A DNA stretch of 64,000 nucleotides from Rhizobium sp. Q54 (GTDB lineage Bacteria; Pseudomonadota; Alphaproteobacteria; Rhizobiales; Xanthobacteraceae), in the NCBI GenBank assembly GCA_945907045.1, contig CAMDSH010000002.1, positions 62,001 through 126,000 of the forward strand. Reading direction: 5' to 3'. The notes below the pieces were generated by a model. That model ran no database searches and was not told the DNA's origin. It worked only from the letters and a program-made list of their open reading frames with translations. Both the position numbers and the translations under genes were made by a program. Positions within the stretch are counted from its first letter, which is position 1. Each line of letters begins with the position of its first letter. This document shows positions 16,980 through 25,498 of the stretch, piece by piece.

Positions 16980-18806
16980 ATGTTGAATTTATCAAAGATC
17001 TTCGGACGGTTTGGGCCGAAGGCTTGGCTGACGCAGCTACGGTTGCTTCGGGAACTGGGGGTATTCGGCCTTCGCAATACCGCACTTGTTAGCGGACTGA
17101 CAATCATTTCGGCAATACTTGAGACCGTCGGTGTTGCAATGATTCTCCCGATTCTGGATTTTGTGAACAGCAACGGCGACATCAAGGCGCTCGAATCCAG
17201 CTCGACGGCATGGCGGTTCATTGGCAAGGCCTTCGAGGCGGTGGGCATCCAGGTGAGTCTTGTCGCACTCTGCATCATAGTGGTTGCTCTGGTGTCGCTG
17301 CGGCAAACCACTACCTTCGCACGCACGATCATGATTTCGATGTGGAAGGAACGCGCAGGCCGGGAAATTGCGGTCCGCTGCTTTCGCTCCGTTCTTTCGT
17401 CGCGAGCACATTATATTGAAGGTTTTGGACAGGGGCGATTCCTTGTCCTTTTAAATGATCAGGCGCAACAAGCGGCTGCTCTGTTGAGCGTATATTCGTC
17501 GCTCTTTGCGCTGCTGGTAACATTTGCCGCATATACAGCACTTGTCATCATCACAGCGCCGCTGGCCAGCATGTTTGCGCTGCTGATCGTTGGCGGCGTT
17601 GCGGCAAGTCTGAGCTACTATGTGCGGATAGCCAGATCGCTCGGACATCGAGCGCTCGCAGCGCGCGAGCAATTTTCCAATTTTGCGGCAGAGCGCTATC
17701 GCGGCTGGCGGTTGATAAAATTGGCGAATACGCTAGACATCGAGGCCTCGCAACTTGGAGTTCGAGCCGACGCAATTTATCGGGCTCGTGTCGCGATGGC
17801 GCGAAATTCCGGAATGATCATGCTTCTCGTCAGCCCGATCATGACGGCAGTGACACTCGCCTGCCTCTATGTGGCGCTCGTGCATTTGGCTTTGAAGGTT
17901 TCGGTCGTCACGCTGTTTGTTGTCGTGCTTCTCCGATTGATACCTGTCTCGCAAAGTCTGGCTTCTCAGCGCCAGAGCATTGCGAGCTTCGGTGCGGGAT
18001 TGGAGCGTGTTCAGGAGACCTTATTGACGAGTGAGACTCTCAAGGAAATCGACGACGGAGATCGGATTTTCGAAGGCATTGGAAGCGGTATCACGTTCGA
18101 GGATGTGAACTTCCACTTCGAGGGTGAGGAACGTCAGACCTTGACAGATGTAACGGCTGCCATTCCCGCCAACAAAGTGACCGCGATCATCGGACCTTCA
18201 GGTGCCGGAAAATCGACTCTTGTGTCTCTAGTGCCGCGTCTGGAGTTACCCCAATCTGGGAAAGTAGCAATCGATGGCACGCCCGTCACGGAATTCCAGC
18301 TTGCCTCGTTACGGCGGAAGATCGCCTTTGTGCCCCAGAATCCCTTTCTCTTTAGAGCAACCATTCGCGACAATCTCAGCTATCTGAACGAAAGCGTCAC
18401 CGATGCGGAAATCGAGCGGGCATGCCATTTGGCGCGCGCAGATGGTTTCGTCCGCCGGATGTCGCAAGGCTATGACACCATGCTGGGGGAAGACGGGCAG
18501 AGGTTGTCCGGAGGCGAGCGTCAACGATTGGTGCTCGCAAGAGCGCTGTTGTCCGGGGCAAGAATTTTGATCTTGGATGAGCCCACTAGTGCGCTTGATT
18601 TCGAATCCGAGCGCGTAGTGCAGGAAGCCTTGACCGATATCATGCGGGGCGGCGATATCACGCTGATCATTATCGCGCATCGGTTATCGACGATCCAAGG
18701 CGCCGATCATCTGCTTGTTCTTGATAGCGGACGGATTATTCAGTCAGGGGCACCGACTGTGCTGCAACGAGACGACAATTGGTACCGCAGGATGATCGAA
18801 GCCTAG
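16980..18806 (+). CDS. Type I ABC exporter, fused membrane and ATPase domains (MsbA/PglK-like)
   Basis: The 608-residue half-transporter has about six membrane segments in residues 40-330 and an ATPase domain from about 370. The latter has Walker A 'GPSGAGKST' near 404, 'VPQNPFLFRATIRDNL', signature 'LSGGERQR' near 509, Walker B 'ILILDEPTSALD' and the His switch 'IIAHRLST'. Proteins of this form flip lipid-linked oligosaccharides (PglK) or lipid A (MsbA). As no Wzx-type flippase is seen in the window, it is a candidate glycan flippase. I chose the ATG at 16980; a TTG at 16959 overlapping the previous stop is an alternative. Confidence 0.88.
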   Translation: MLNLSKIFGRFGPKAWLTQLRLLRELGVFGLRNTALVSGLTIISAILETVGVAMILPILDFVNSNGDIKALESSSTAWRFIGKAFEAVGIQVSLVALCIIVVALVSLRQTTTFARTIMISMWKERAGREIAVRCFRSVLSSRAHYIEGFGQGRFLVLLNDQAQQAAALLSVYSSLFALLVTFAAYTALVIITAPLASMFALLIVGGVAASLSYYVRIARSLGHRALAAREQFSNFAAERYRGWRLIKLANTLDIEASQLGVRADAIYRARVAMARNSGMIMLLVSPIMTAVTLACLYVALVHLALKVSVVTLFVVVLLRLIPVSQSLASQRQSIASFGAGLERVQETLLTSETLKEIDDGDRIFEGIGSGITFEDVNFHFEGEERQTLTDVTAAIPANKVTAIIGPSGAGKSTLVSLVPRLELPQSGKVAIDGTPVTEFQLASLRRKIAFVPQNPFLFRATIRDNLSYLNESVTDAEIERACHLARADGFVRRMSQGYDTMLGEDGQRLSGGERQRLVLARALLSGARILILDEPTSALDFESERVVQEALTDIMRGGDITLIIIAHRLSTIQGADHLLVLDSGRIIQSGAPTVLQRDDNWYRRMIEA

Positions 18807-18850
18807 TCACGGGCTGGGCTGAGAATTTTCAACAGCGCCAATAATTCATT

Positions 18851-18876
18851 TCAACAATCAAAGTCAACAATCAAAG
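18851..18876. repeat. Perfect tandem 13-base duplication
   Basis: TCAACAATCAAAG occurs twice in direct succession (18851-18863 and 18864-18876), in the 144-base gap between the ABC exporter and the following gene. It may be a simple replication slippage. The rest of the gap is AT-rich just before 18951 and may hold a promoter, but I see no clear -35/-10 pair. Confidence 0.8.
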
Positions 18877-18950
18877 CCAGGCGCGATCAAAAAGCGTGGA
18901 TAGCCCGCCTGCAGGTCGGTCCACGACCCATTTAAATAATCGAAACAAAA

Positions 18951-20513
18951 ATGAACGATCGCATGAATTTGTCGTCAGTGAATAACGAGGGGCCTAAATG
19001 CGTATTATTGCTCTATCAGAAAATCTGGGGATGGCTGTACGAGGCATTGATTCCCCATATGCGGAATGAGTTCGGTACGCGGTTTATTATTCTGGCTCCT
19101 GCGTCAGCAGTTTTGCACCTTAATACCAACGTTTGCGGCCCGGAAGACGAAGTCATCGATCTTGCAGCATTGGAAAAGTCTGAAGAGCCTGCGGATACTT
19201 CTGCTGCAATGAAGGAAGGCGCCAGAAACGAAGAGCGTTACAACGTCAGCTATCTACGTGATCTGGTGCAACAGCTTCGAACCATCTCAGCCAATTATCT
19301 TACCCACTCGCCGATGAGCAACTACTCGGTCAGCCACATAGAGTCCTGGCCTCGAATCGTGAATCGTTTGAATTTGATGTTCGATTATTTCGGTAATTTG
19401 TTGTCCGAACGTGGTGTCGATCTCGTGATCTGCCGACCGGATATCGCCTTTTCGACGCTCGCGTGCGTTCACGTCGCAGCGGCGCGAGGCATTCCTGTTA
19501 CATTTGGCAAGGGTGTTCGGTATAAGGACTACTTGGGCTGGGCATGCGGTCCTTACGCTGAAAGCGATTACCTAGCGGAAACCTTTAAAACCATTCCCGA
19601 GTGCGAGCCAACACCGCGCGAAGAGCTGGTGCCACCCGGGGGATCGGGCCTTCGCTGGTCGCAGGCGAGGCGCCGCTACTCATTTTTCAATACCGCACGA
19701 GAGGTGCTTGTCCAGACGATCATTCACACTCTTTTTCTTTTCAAGGATATTCGCGAAGGTTATCGCCCTGGCACCCGGAGGCTGAGCTATAGCGGCGCGG
19801 TGCGCCAGCTGCTGCACGCCCGCAAAGTAGGCAACTGGATTGACAGTCACGGGGAAACCGACATTGAGGCTATCGCTTCGCAGCCTTACGTTTTGTTCTT
19901 GCTGCCTCAAGAGCCGGAGTTTTCAATTCAGTCACTCTGCAGGGAGTTTCCTCATACTTTTACGGTCGCGCAACAGCTGGCATTGTGTTTGCCACCGGGT
20001 ACGAGGCTCGTTATCAAGGAACATTCGCTGCTGACCGGGCGGAGACTCTCATTCTACCAGGACCTACTTCGACTGCCGAATGTCGTTTTGGCGCATCGGC
20101 TAGTATCTGGCATCGACTTGGCAGATCGCTCGGCCGCCGTTGCGACGATGAGTGGTACTACGGGAGTTGAGGCAACATTGTTGGGGAAGCAAGTCGTTCT
20201 GATTGGTCGGCACATCGAGTACGGGTTTCTACCGAACATTCAACGTGTCCGATCGTTCGACAATCTGCCGGAAATAATGCGTGAGGCACTGCGAGAGCGC
20301 ACGGACGCAGAAATCGAAGCAGTTCGGCGTGCCGGTTCAACCTATCGTGCTACTGTGGCTGCAATCTCATACTCCGCTCCGGGAACGCCACCGCTTAACG
20401 GTGATCGTCAAACCATCACCGACGCCGAGGTGGGAGATGCAATCAAGGCGTTGCTCGGAAACTATCGATTTCAAAAGTGGCAAGCGACCCAACAAAAAGT
20501 TGCTACGCAATGA
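18951..20513 (+). CDS. Unrecognised surface-glycan protein, possible GT-B transferase, 520 aa
   Basis: I do not recognise the family with certainty. The N-terminal half has a strand-rich Rossmann-like part ('VLLLYQKIWGWLYEALIP' at the start, 'GVDLVICRPDIAFSTLACVHVAAARGIPVTFG' near 160). The C-terminal half has 'YVLFLLPQEPE', 'LVIKEHS' and 'SAAVATMSGTTGVEATLLGKQVVLIGR'. The last two recall the phosphate or CMP-binding turns of capsule and Kdo-type GT-B transferases. The stop overlaps the ATG of the second HisF-like gene in ATGA, tying it to amidotransferase set 2. I infer that it may transfer the nonulosonic acid modified by that set. Confidence 0.5.
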   Translation: MNDRMNLSSVNNEGPKCVLLLYQKIWGWLYEALIPHMRNEFGTRFIILAPASAVLHLNTNVCGPEDEVIDLAALEKSEEPADTSAAMKEGARNEERYNVSYLRDLVQQLRTISANYLTHSPMSNYSVSHIESWPRIVNRLNLMFDYFGNLLSERGVDLVICRPDIAFSTLACVHVAAARGIPVTFGKGVRYKDYLGWACGPYAESDYLAETFKTIPECEPTPREELVPPGGSGLRWSQARRRYSFFNTAREVLVQTIIHTLFLFKDIREGYRPGTRRLSYSGAVRQLLHARKVGNWIDSHGETDIEAIASQPYVLFLLPQEPEFSIQSLCREFPHTFTVAQQLALCLPPGTRLVIKEHSLLTGRRLSFYQDLLRLPNVVLAHRLVSGIDLADRSAAVATMSGTTGVEATLLGKQVVLIGRHIEYGFLPNIQRVRSFDNLPEIMREALRERTDAEIEAVRRAGSTYRATVAAISYSAPGTPPLNGDRQTITDAEVGDAIKALLGNYRFQKWQATQQKVATQ

Positions 20514-21436
20514 CGTCATCGGTTCGGATCATCGTACGACTTGAGGTGAAGGGGCCAAATTTGGTGAAGGGTCTTTGTTTCGACGGTTTCCGCGTTTTGG
20601 GTCATCCTGAAACATTTGCTAGTATCTACGATGATGATGGCGCGGACGAATTCCTTTACGTCGATACGGTAGCCAGCCTCTACCAGCGCTCGCCTCAGTT
20701 CGATGTCATCCGGCGCATCGCGGCGAAGACGACGGTTCCGTTGACGGTTGCCGGCGGCATCCGCAGTATTGAAGACATCCATTCAGTGCTCCGAGCCGGC
20801 GCCGATAAGGTGGCGATCAATACGGCGGCGCTTGCCACTCCGGATTTTCTCAAGGTAGCGTCGGGTCGCTTCGGCTCGCAGTGCATCGCAGTTTCGATCG
20901 AGGCGCACCAAAATAGTAACGGCCAGTATGAGTGCTGGACGAATTTCGGAAGACAGAAATCGGGCGTCGATGTATTTGAATGGGCGGAACGAGTTGTCAA
21001 TTTGGGGGCCGGTGAGATCATTGTTTCGGCGGTGCATAATGATGGGCTCGGTGTCGGCTTCGATGTCGAACTCACGCGCCGCATTGCGACGGCTTCTCCG
21101 GTCCCGGTGGTGGCGTCCTGCGGCGCCGGCAGCCCGGAGCACTTTCGGGATGTGATCGTGAAAGGCAAAGCTGACGCGGTCGCCGCTGCTGCGATTTTTC
21201 ACTATCAGGCCGCGAAGCCAGTCGATCGCATGTGGATGTCTTATGATGGTGCGCAGTTGCGTAACGGCGACCCTGCAGATTCCGGAAATATCGAATTTTT
21301 GAATTGTGGGTACGGCGGCATCCGAGAGTTAGACGTTAAACCCACGTCCGTAGGTGATGTAAAGCGTTATCTGGCTGCGCACGGTCTGCCGGTGCGGATC
21401 TCAGCCGACGCCGTTCGCATTCAGGCATGCCCATGA
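20510..21436 (+). CDS. HisF-like ammonia-accepting subunit, amidotransferase set 2
   Basis: The 308-residue TIM barrel is a paralog of the set 1 HisF ('VRLEVKGPNLVKGLCFDGFR', 'VPLTVAGGIRSIEDIH', 'ADKVAINTAALA'). The first-strand Asp of HisF is Glu here ('LEVKG' against 'LDIKG'). It is 49 residues longer than set 1: most of the extra length lies between 'IFHYQ' and 'SVGDVKRYLAAHGLPVRI', which matches the C-terminal end of the set 1 protein, with a short tail added after it. The insert contains 'NIEFLNCGYGG'. The ATG at 20510 overlaps the previous stop. It would pass ammonia from the HisH-like protein to the WbpG-like protein. Confidence 0.83.
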   Translation: MTSSVRIIVRLEVKGPNLVKGLCFDGFRVLGHPETFASIYDDDGADEFLYVDTVASLYQRSPQFDVIRRIAAKTTVPLTVAGGIRSIEDIHSVLRAGADKVAINTAALATPDFLKVASGRFGSQCIAVSIEAHQNSNGQYECWTNFGRQKSGVDVFEWAERVVNLGAGEIIVSAVHNDGLGVGFDVELTRRIATASPVPVVASCGAGSPEHFRDVIVKGKADAVAAAAIFHYQAAKPVDRMWMSYDGAQLRNGDPADSGNIEFLNCGYGGIRELDVKPTSVGDVKRYLAAHGLPVRISADAVRIQACP

Positions 21437-22098
21437 TCGCGGCAGCCCTTGTTATCGTCGATGACGGTATGGGAAACCTGTTCAATTTACAGCGTGCCTT
21501 TGAGCGGCTGGATATTGAAGCCAAAGTTGCAACAGATCCGGGCCAAGTCGAGCGGGCTGGCGCTATTGTTTTGCCGGGCGTTGGTGCATTCGATACGGCC
21601 ATTCACACCTTGCGCGATTGCGGATTGGTCCCAGTTATTCGGCGCGCAGCGGTCAGTGGGATTCCCGTGCTCGGGATATGCCTGGGCATGCAATTGCTAG
21701 CAACCGAGTCGAATGAAGGCGGCAATTTTCCTGGCCTTGATCTCATTCCTGGCGCAGTCAGGCGTTTGAGGTCTCCCGATGAACAAACTTCAAACTTCAA
21801 AGTGCCGCAGATGGGCTGGAATGAGATTTATTCGGATGTTGACGCATCGCGGGGCGACACCATACTTGACGAAATTCCCGACGAAACTAAATTTTATTTC
21901 CTGCACAGCTATGTTGTGGATCTTGAAAATCGCTCGGACCTTCTGGCTCGCTGCAGATATGGCCGAGATGAATTTCCGGCCGTCGTCCAGCGCGAAAATG
22001 TGTTCGGCTGCCAGTTTCACCCCGAACGGAGCGGCGCTATGGGTCTGAAGCTACTCCGGAATTTTGCTGCCTTAATTAAACGGAAAGATATCCGCTGA
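21433..22098 (+). CDS. HisH-like glutaminase, amidotransferase set 2
   Basis: Class I glutaminase domain of 221 residues, with Cys83 in 'GICLGMQLLA', the oxyanion strand 'VLPGVGAFD' and 'QFHPERSG' carrying the triad His and Glu. The ATG at 21433 overlaps the HisF-like stop in ATGA; an ATG at 21427 two codons earlier is also possible. Its stop overlaps the start of the WbpG-like gene, so all three genes of the set are translationally linked. The N-terminal strand 'VIVDDGMGNLFNLQRAF' aligns with 'IIVDYGRGNLYSLGQAL' in set 1. Confidence 0.88.
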   Translation: MIAAALVIVDDGMGNLFNLQRAFERLDIEAKVATDPGQVERAGAIVLPGVGAFDTAIHTLRDCGLVPVIRRAAVSGIPVLGICLGMQLLATESNEGGNFPGLDLIPGAVRRLRSPDEQTSNFKVPQMGWNEIYSDVDASRGDTILDEIPDETKFYFLHSYVVDLENRSDLLARCRYGRDEFPAVVQRENVFGCQFHPERSGAMGLKLLRNFAALIKRKDIR

Positions 22099-23285
22099 TG
22101 TCTGTGATTCTAGATCGCCAATTTGAAGACCTTTCTAAAGTGATCGCGTTTTGCCGAAATTGTGTCGTATCAAACCAGCGCCCCCGAACTCTCCTGAACA
22201 AGGAAGGAGTTTGTTCGGCGTGCGTTTGGGCGCATGAGAAGGATCATGTTGTTGACTGGTTTGCGCGCGAACGCGAGCTTGCGGCGTTATGTGATCGATA
22301 TCGTAGCAAAGATGGCAGCTTCGACGTGATTGTGCCGAGTAGCGGCGGAAAAGATTCTTGCTTCGTTGCTCATCAATTGAAACACGTTTACGGCATGCAC
22401 CCGCTGTGTGTGACCTGGACGCCATTTGAATGGACCGATATCGGATGGCAAAATCTGCGTTCCTTTCACAACTCGGGGTACGACATCATCATAGGGCAGC
22501 CAAACGGCCAAATTCATCGCAAGCTGGCTAGGCTGGCATTCGAGCTGAAGGGTGACGCGTGGGAGCCGTTTGCCTATGGTCAAAAAGCATGGGCCTTTCA
22601 TATTGCGCTGCGTTTCGGGGTCCAGTTGATCATGTACGGTGAGAACGGTGAGTTGGAATATGGTGGATCCGACAAATACAAGAACCGGCCGAAAGAAGGA
22701 CCGGAAGAATGGACAGAGGGATATTATAAGGGAACGTCGGTCGATCGGTTGATCGAAACCGGAGTTCAACAAGGTGTGCTGACTCCGGATGACGCTAAGG
22801 CGGAAACTATTTCCTGGTACAAACCGCCGGCACCTGAGGCAGTGCAAAAAGCCGGCATCGAAATGCACTGGTTTTCCCATTACAAGAAATGGACGCCGCA
22901 GGAAAACTACTACTATGCGGTTCGCCATTGCGGCATGCGCCCAAATCCAAATGGACGCACCGAAAGCACGTATACGAAATACGCTAGCCTAGATGACAAG
23001 GCCGACGGTTTTCATTTTTATCTCGCCTACATGAAATTTGGTCTTGGTCGGTGCTCCCGCGATGCTCAGCAGGATATTCGCCGAGGGCATATTACTCGCG
23101 AGGAAGGCGTGCGGCTGGTTCATCGATACGACCACGAATTTCCGCACGAGCATTTTCAGTGGTTTCTCGACTATCTGGCGATAGATGAGAAAAAATTCTG
23201 GCAAGTTATGGATATGTATCGAAGTGCCTCCAATGTTTGGGAGCGTGAAGGTGATAAATGGCAGCTGACGGCTTTGGTGCGCTGA
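22098..23285 (+). CDS. N-acetyl sugar amidotransferase (WbpG/PseA-like), set 2
   Basis: The 395-residue PP-loop protein has Cys19, Cys22, Cys39 and Cys42 as a probable zinc cluster and the loop 'PSSGGKDS' (80-87). It shares 'CVTWTPFEWTDIGWQNL', 'PNGQIHRKLARLAF', 'HYKKWTPQENYYYAV' and 'YTKYASLDDK' with set 1 at corresponding places. The middle region differs, with 'YKNRPKEGPEEWTEGYYKGTS' in this copy only. The sequence gap between the copies suggests different sugar substrates, for example legionaminic against pseudaminic derivatives. It is followed by a convergent gene. Confidence 0.87.
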   Translation: MSVILDRQFEDLSKVIAFCRNCVVSNQRPRTLLNKEGVCSACVWAHEKDHVVDWFARERELAALCDRYRSKDGSFDVIVPSSGGKDSCFVAHQLKHVYGMHPLCVTWTPFEWTDIGWQNLRSFHNSGYDIIIGQPNGQIHRKLARLAFELKGDAWEPFAYGQKAWAFHIALRFGVQLIMYGENGELEYGGSDKYKNRPKEGPEEWTEGYYKGTSVDRLIETGVQQGVLTPDDAKAETISWYKPPAPEAVQKAGIEMHWFSHYKKWTPQENYYYAVRHCGMRPNPNGRTESTYTKYASLDDKADGFHFYLAYMKFGLGRCSRDAQQDIRRGHITREEGVRLVHRYDHEFPHEHFQWFLDYLAIDEKKFWQVMDMYRSASNVWEREGDKWQLTALVR

Positions 23286-23306
23286 TCGAATCGCGGTCTG
23301 ACTGGC

Positions 23307-24257
23307 TTAAGATTTTTGGTACCCGAAAAAATCCCGATACGGTTCAAGATGCTCATCGATGAGATCAAGCTCTCGTTGGTTCAAAGCGTGAATGGGCCTT
23401 TTGGCGGATGTATAGTCAATGCCGCTTAGTGCTGTGAAACTCGACGCACCTGGCCAAGTCTGGCCAAGTACAGTCGGTCTAATCAATACATCGTCAAAAG
23501 CAATCCCGAGCCAATCGGCAATCCTCCTCATGATCGGCTCTGTTTCTCGAATGAGATCTTCGAACTTGATAACGAGTCTGCGCTTTGGGTCTGTATTTTG
23601 AACGCGATTCGCCATGGCGTTCAGTTCCGCAAGGCATATGGCAAACGCGGGCCAGGTAATGCGGTTTCTGCCGCGCTTATCGCGGCTGCGTTTCAGACTA
23701 TCGAGGCATCTGGCCGGATCGCGGGAAACGAATATCGCGCGCGCCTCCGGTATGCTTTCGACCGCTGCCGCAGCTGACTTGCCGTAGTCTGGCGCCATCA
23801 TGCAACAATAACGTCGCGGTTCTTGTTCGAGTCCCGCGATGCAGGCTCGCGCCAGAACCTGCCAGAGACCGCTGATCGATTCGAAGCGCCCCGCTTTCAG
23901 AACATCAAGAAAAGCGTTCTCGGACCAAGGTGCCGGGATCTTGATTTCAGAAACAGAGCCGACGCCGGGTTCGTGAAACCCCTTTTCAACGGGTGGCACA
24001 ATCTGTTTGTCGCGAATACCGAAAAGAAATTCATCGGCGTTCCTCTTGGCCGAGCCGACCATGATCTCTTGGCCGGACGGCGTGAGCTTCTGAGCATTGT
24101 AAAGATATTCGAAGAAAAGTCCTTCATCCATGAGCCAGGAAATATCTCGGTGACCTTCGACCAAAGAATAAAGCAAACTTTTACCGGAGCGCGGCGGGCC
24201 GCTGATGATCAGCGGTATGCACTTATCGGCGGCGCTCGCGACACGAGCCGCACTCAT
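23307..24257 (-). CDS. PAPS-dependent sulfotransferase family protein
   Basis: The family moves sulfate from PAPS to a hydroxyl or amine. The 316-residue protein has the 5'-phosphosulfate loop 'SGPPRSGKS' (19-27) and the 3'-phosphate motif 'IFVSRDPARCLDSLKRS' (175-191), the two hallmarks of the fold, and the C-terminal 'VIKFEDLIRETEPIMRRIADWLGI'. I chose the ATG at 24257, as the longer open frame to 24506 has no sulfotransferase features in its first 83 residues. It lies opposite to its neighbours and diverges from a second sulfotransferase-like gene. The acceptor is unknown; a surface glycan is likely. Confidence 0.82.
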   Translation of the reverse strand: MSAARVASAADKCIPLIISGPPRSGKSLLYSLVEGHRDISWLMDEGLFFEYLYNAQKLTPSGQEIMVGSAKRNADEFLFGIRDKQIVPPVEKGFHEPGVGSVSEIKIPAPWSENAFLDVLKAGRFESISGLWQVLARACIAGLEQEPRRYCCMMAPDYGKSAAAAVESIPEARAIFVSRDPARCLDSLKRSRDKRGRNRITWPAFAICLAELNAMANRVQNTDPKRRLVIKFEDLIRETEPIMRRIADWLGIAFDDVLIRPTVLGQTWPGASSFTALSGIDYTSAKRPIHALNQRELDLIDEHLEPYRDFFGYQKS

Positions 24258-24351
24258 CTCGAAAATCCGGCAAGGTGGCGATGCGTTTCGTTTCCATCTA
24301 CCCGAGCGAAACCGGATAACCGAATTTGCCAGATCATGCGACGAACCAATA

Positions 24352-24365
24352 ATTGTTTGAACAAT
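24352..24365. promoter_or_regulatory. Dyad in the gap between divergent sulfotransferase genes
   Basis: ATTGTT-TG-AACAAT is a perfect 6-base dyad with a 2-base centre, in the 251-base gap that must hold the promoters for both genes. A regulator site is possible. I see no convincing -35/-10 pair near it. Confidence 0.3.
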
Positions 24366-24508
24366 GACGATGTCATGTTGTTGTACCCTGACGACGTGAA
24401 TGGAAATAGCACACGCGCGAATATCAGCAATGCGAAGACATCTTTTCCAACTATCCTGCTTAAGGTCAAGTCTGCTCCGGTCTACCGCACTGAACAGGCT
24501 CTGCACCG

Positions 24509-25471
24509 ATGATGTCCTTGTTCCCGGGTCCGTCCATCGCCCGAGAGTTGGTCCTGATTGATGGGATTACCAGAGCAGGTAAGATGTTGATCGCGAAACT
24601 TGTATCAGCTTTCGAGGGGGTAGATTTTTTTCAATATCAGCCGATTTTAGAGCATGTGCCAATCCTTTGGCGACTTGGCGTCCTCGATACAAACAGCGCC
24701 GCCATTTTTTGGAGGCTGAATGCGAGTATGGCCGTACTCGACCGGGCGACGGGTCGCAACTTGAACTTTCGGCTCGAAGACTCGAGCAGTATTTCGAAGG
24801 CCCTCGACGCTGACCGATATCTTGAGCGAGCGCGTGATCCCGATTTCGATGGTCTTCTAAAGCGCTTTAACGAAGATAGCAGGGTGCCGGCATTTCTGAC
24901 TCATGAGACATTGCCGCACGCTGAGCTGATATTCTTGGCCGCACCGGAGGCACGTATTGTGGAGGTCGAACGCAATCTCGCGGATCTAGCTTTTTCATGG
25001 TTTCAGCGAGGTTGGGGTGTTCGCTTTGGTTCGGATGAGAAGGCCCTTATTCCGGTGGTGGCAGTTGATGGAAATCCGACGCCGTGGTTTGCGACCGATT
25101 TCGCTGAGACCTTCGGACAGTCATATGCTGCGATGTCGCCGGCCGATCGCTGCGCGGCAAGTATTTTGACGCTGCACCGTGAAAGCCAAAGAGCATTGGC
25201 GAAACTGCCCGAAGATCAATCTCGAAGAGTTCATGTGATCAGCTACGAAACATTGTTGTGTGACCCACATGGTGTAATGGACGGCATTGGAGCGTTCCTC
25301 GAGACCGAGCCGCTTCCAGGCATGAGTGAAGTATTGGCACGCGAAGGGCTAACTGGGTCCGAAAAAACAAATCCAAAATCCAGCCGGAAGGCTCTCGGTG
25401 AGGTGGTGTCTCCCGCTCTGGCGGCAAGTCTCGATGCTGCCATGGAACAGCAAGTTGCTCAGAAACGCTGA
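24509..25471 (+). CDS. Probable sulfotransferase, second and divergent copy
   Basis: The 320-residue protein has a candidate PAPS loop 'LIDGITRAGKMLIAKLV' (17-33) and a helix-following segment 'ARIVEVERNLADLAFSWFQRG' that stands where the 3'-phosphate motif RDPxDxxxS would lie. The Arg-Asp pair is Arg-Asn here. Near the C-terminus 'VHVISYETLLCDPHGVMDGIGAFL' resembles the sulfotransferase 'xYExLxxDPxxxxxxIxxFL' signature. It is weaker than the reverse-strand gene, yet the context supports the call. It lies 27 bases upstream of the kinase-sulfurylase fusion and is probably in the same transcript. Confidence 0.65.
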   Translation: MMSLFPGPSIARELVLIDGITRAGKMLIAKLVSAFEGVDFFQYQPILEHVPILWRLGVLDTNSAAIFWRLNASMAVLDRATGRNLNFRLEDSSSISKALDADRYLERARDPDFDGLLKRFNEDSRVPAFLTHETLPHAELIFLAAPEARIVEVERNLADLAFSWFQRGWGVRFGSDEKALIPVVAVDGNPTPWFATDFAETFGQSYAAMSPADRCAASILTLHRESQRALAKLPEDQSRRVHVISYETLLCDPHGVMDGIGAFLETEPLPGMSEVLAREGLTGSEKTNPKSSRKALGEVVSPALAASLDAAMEQQVAQKR

Positions 25472-25498
25472 CTAACCCAAAAAGGTAGAAACACAGAA

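Noticed and set aside
23823-24512. Forward frame of 229 codons across the sulfotransferase gap
   Set aside because: Mostly antisense to the reverse-strand sulfotransferase, with no motif; the gap is better read as a promoter region.
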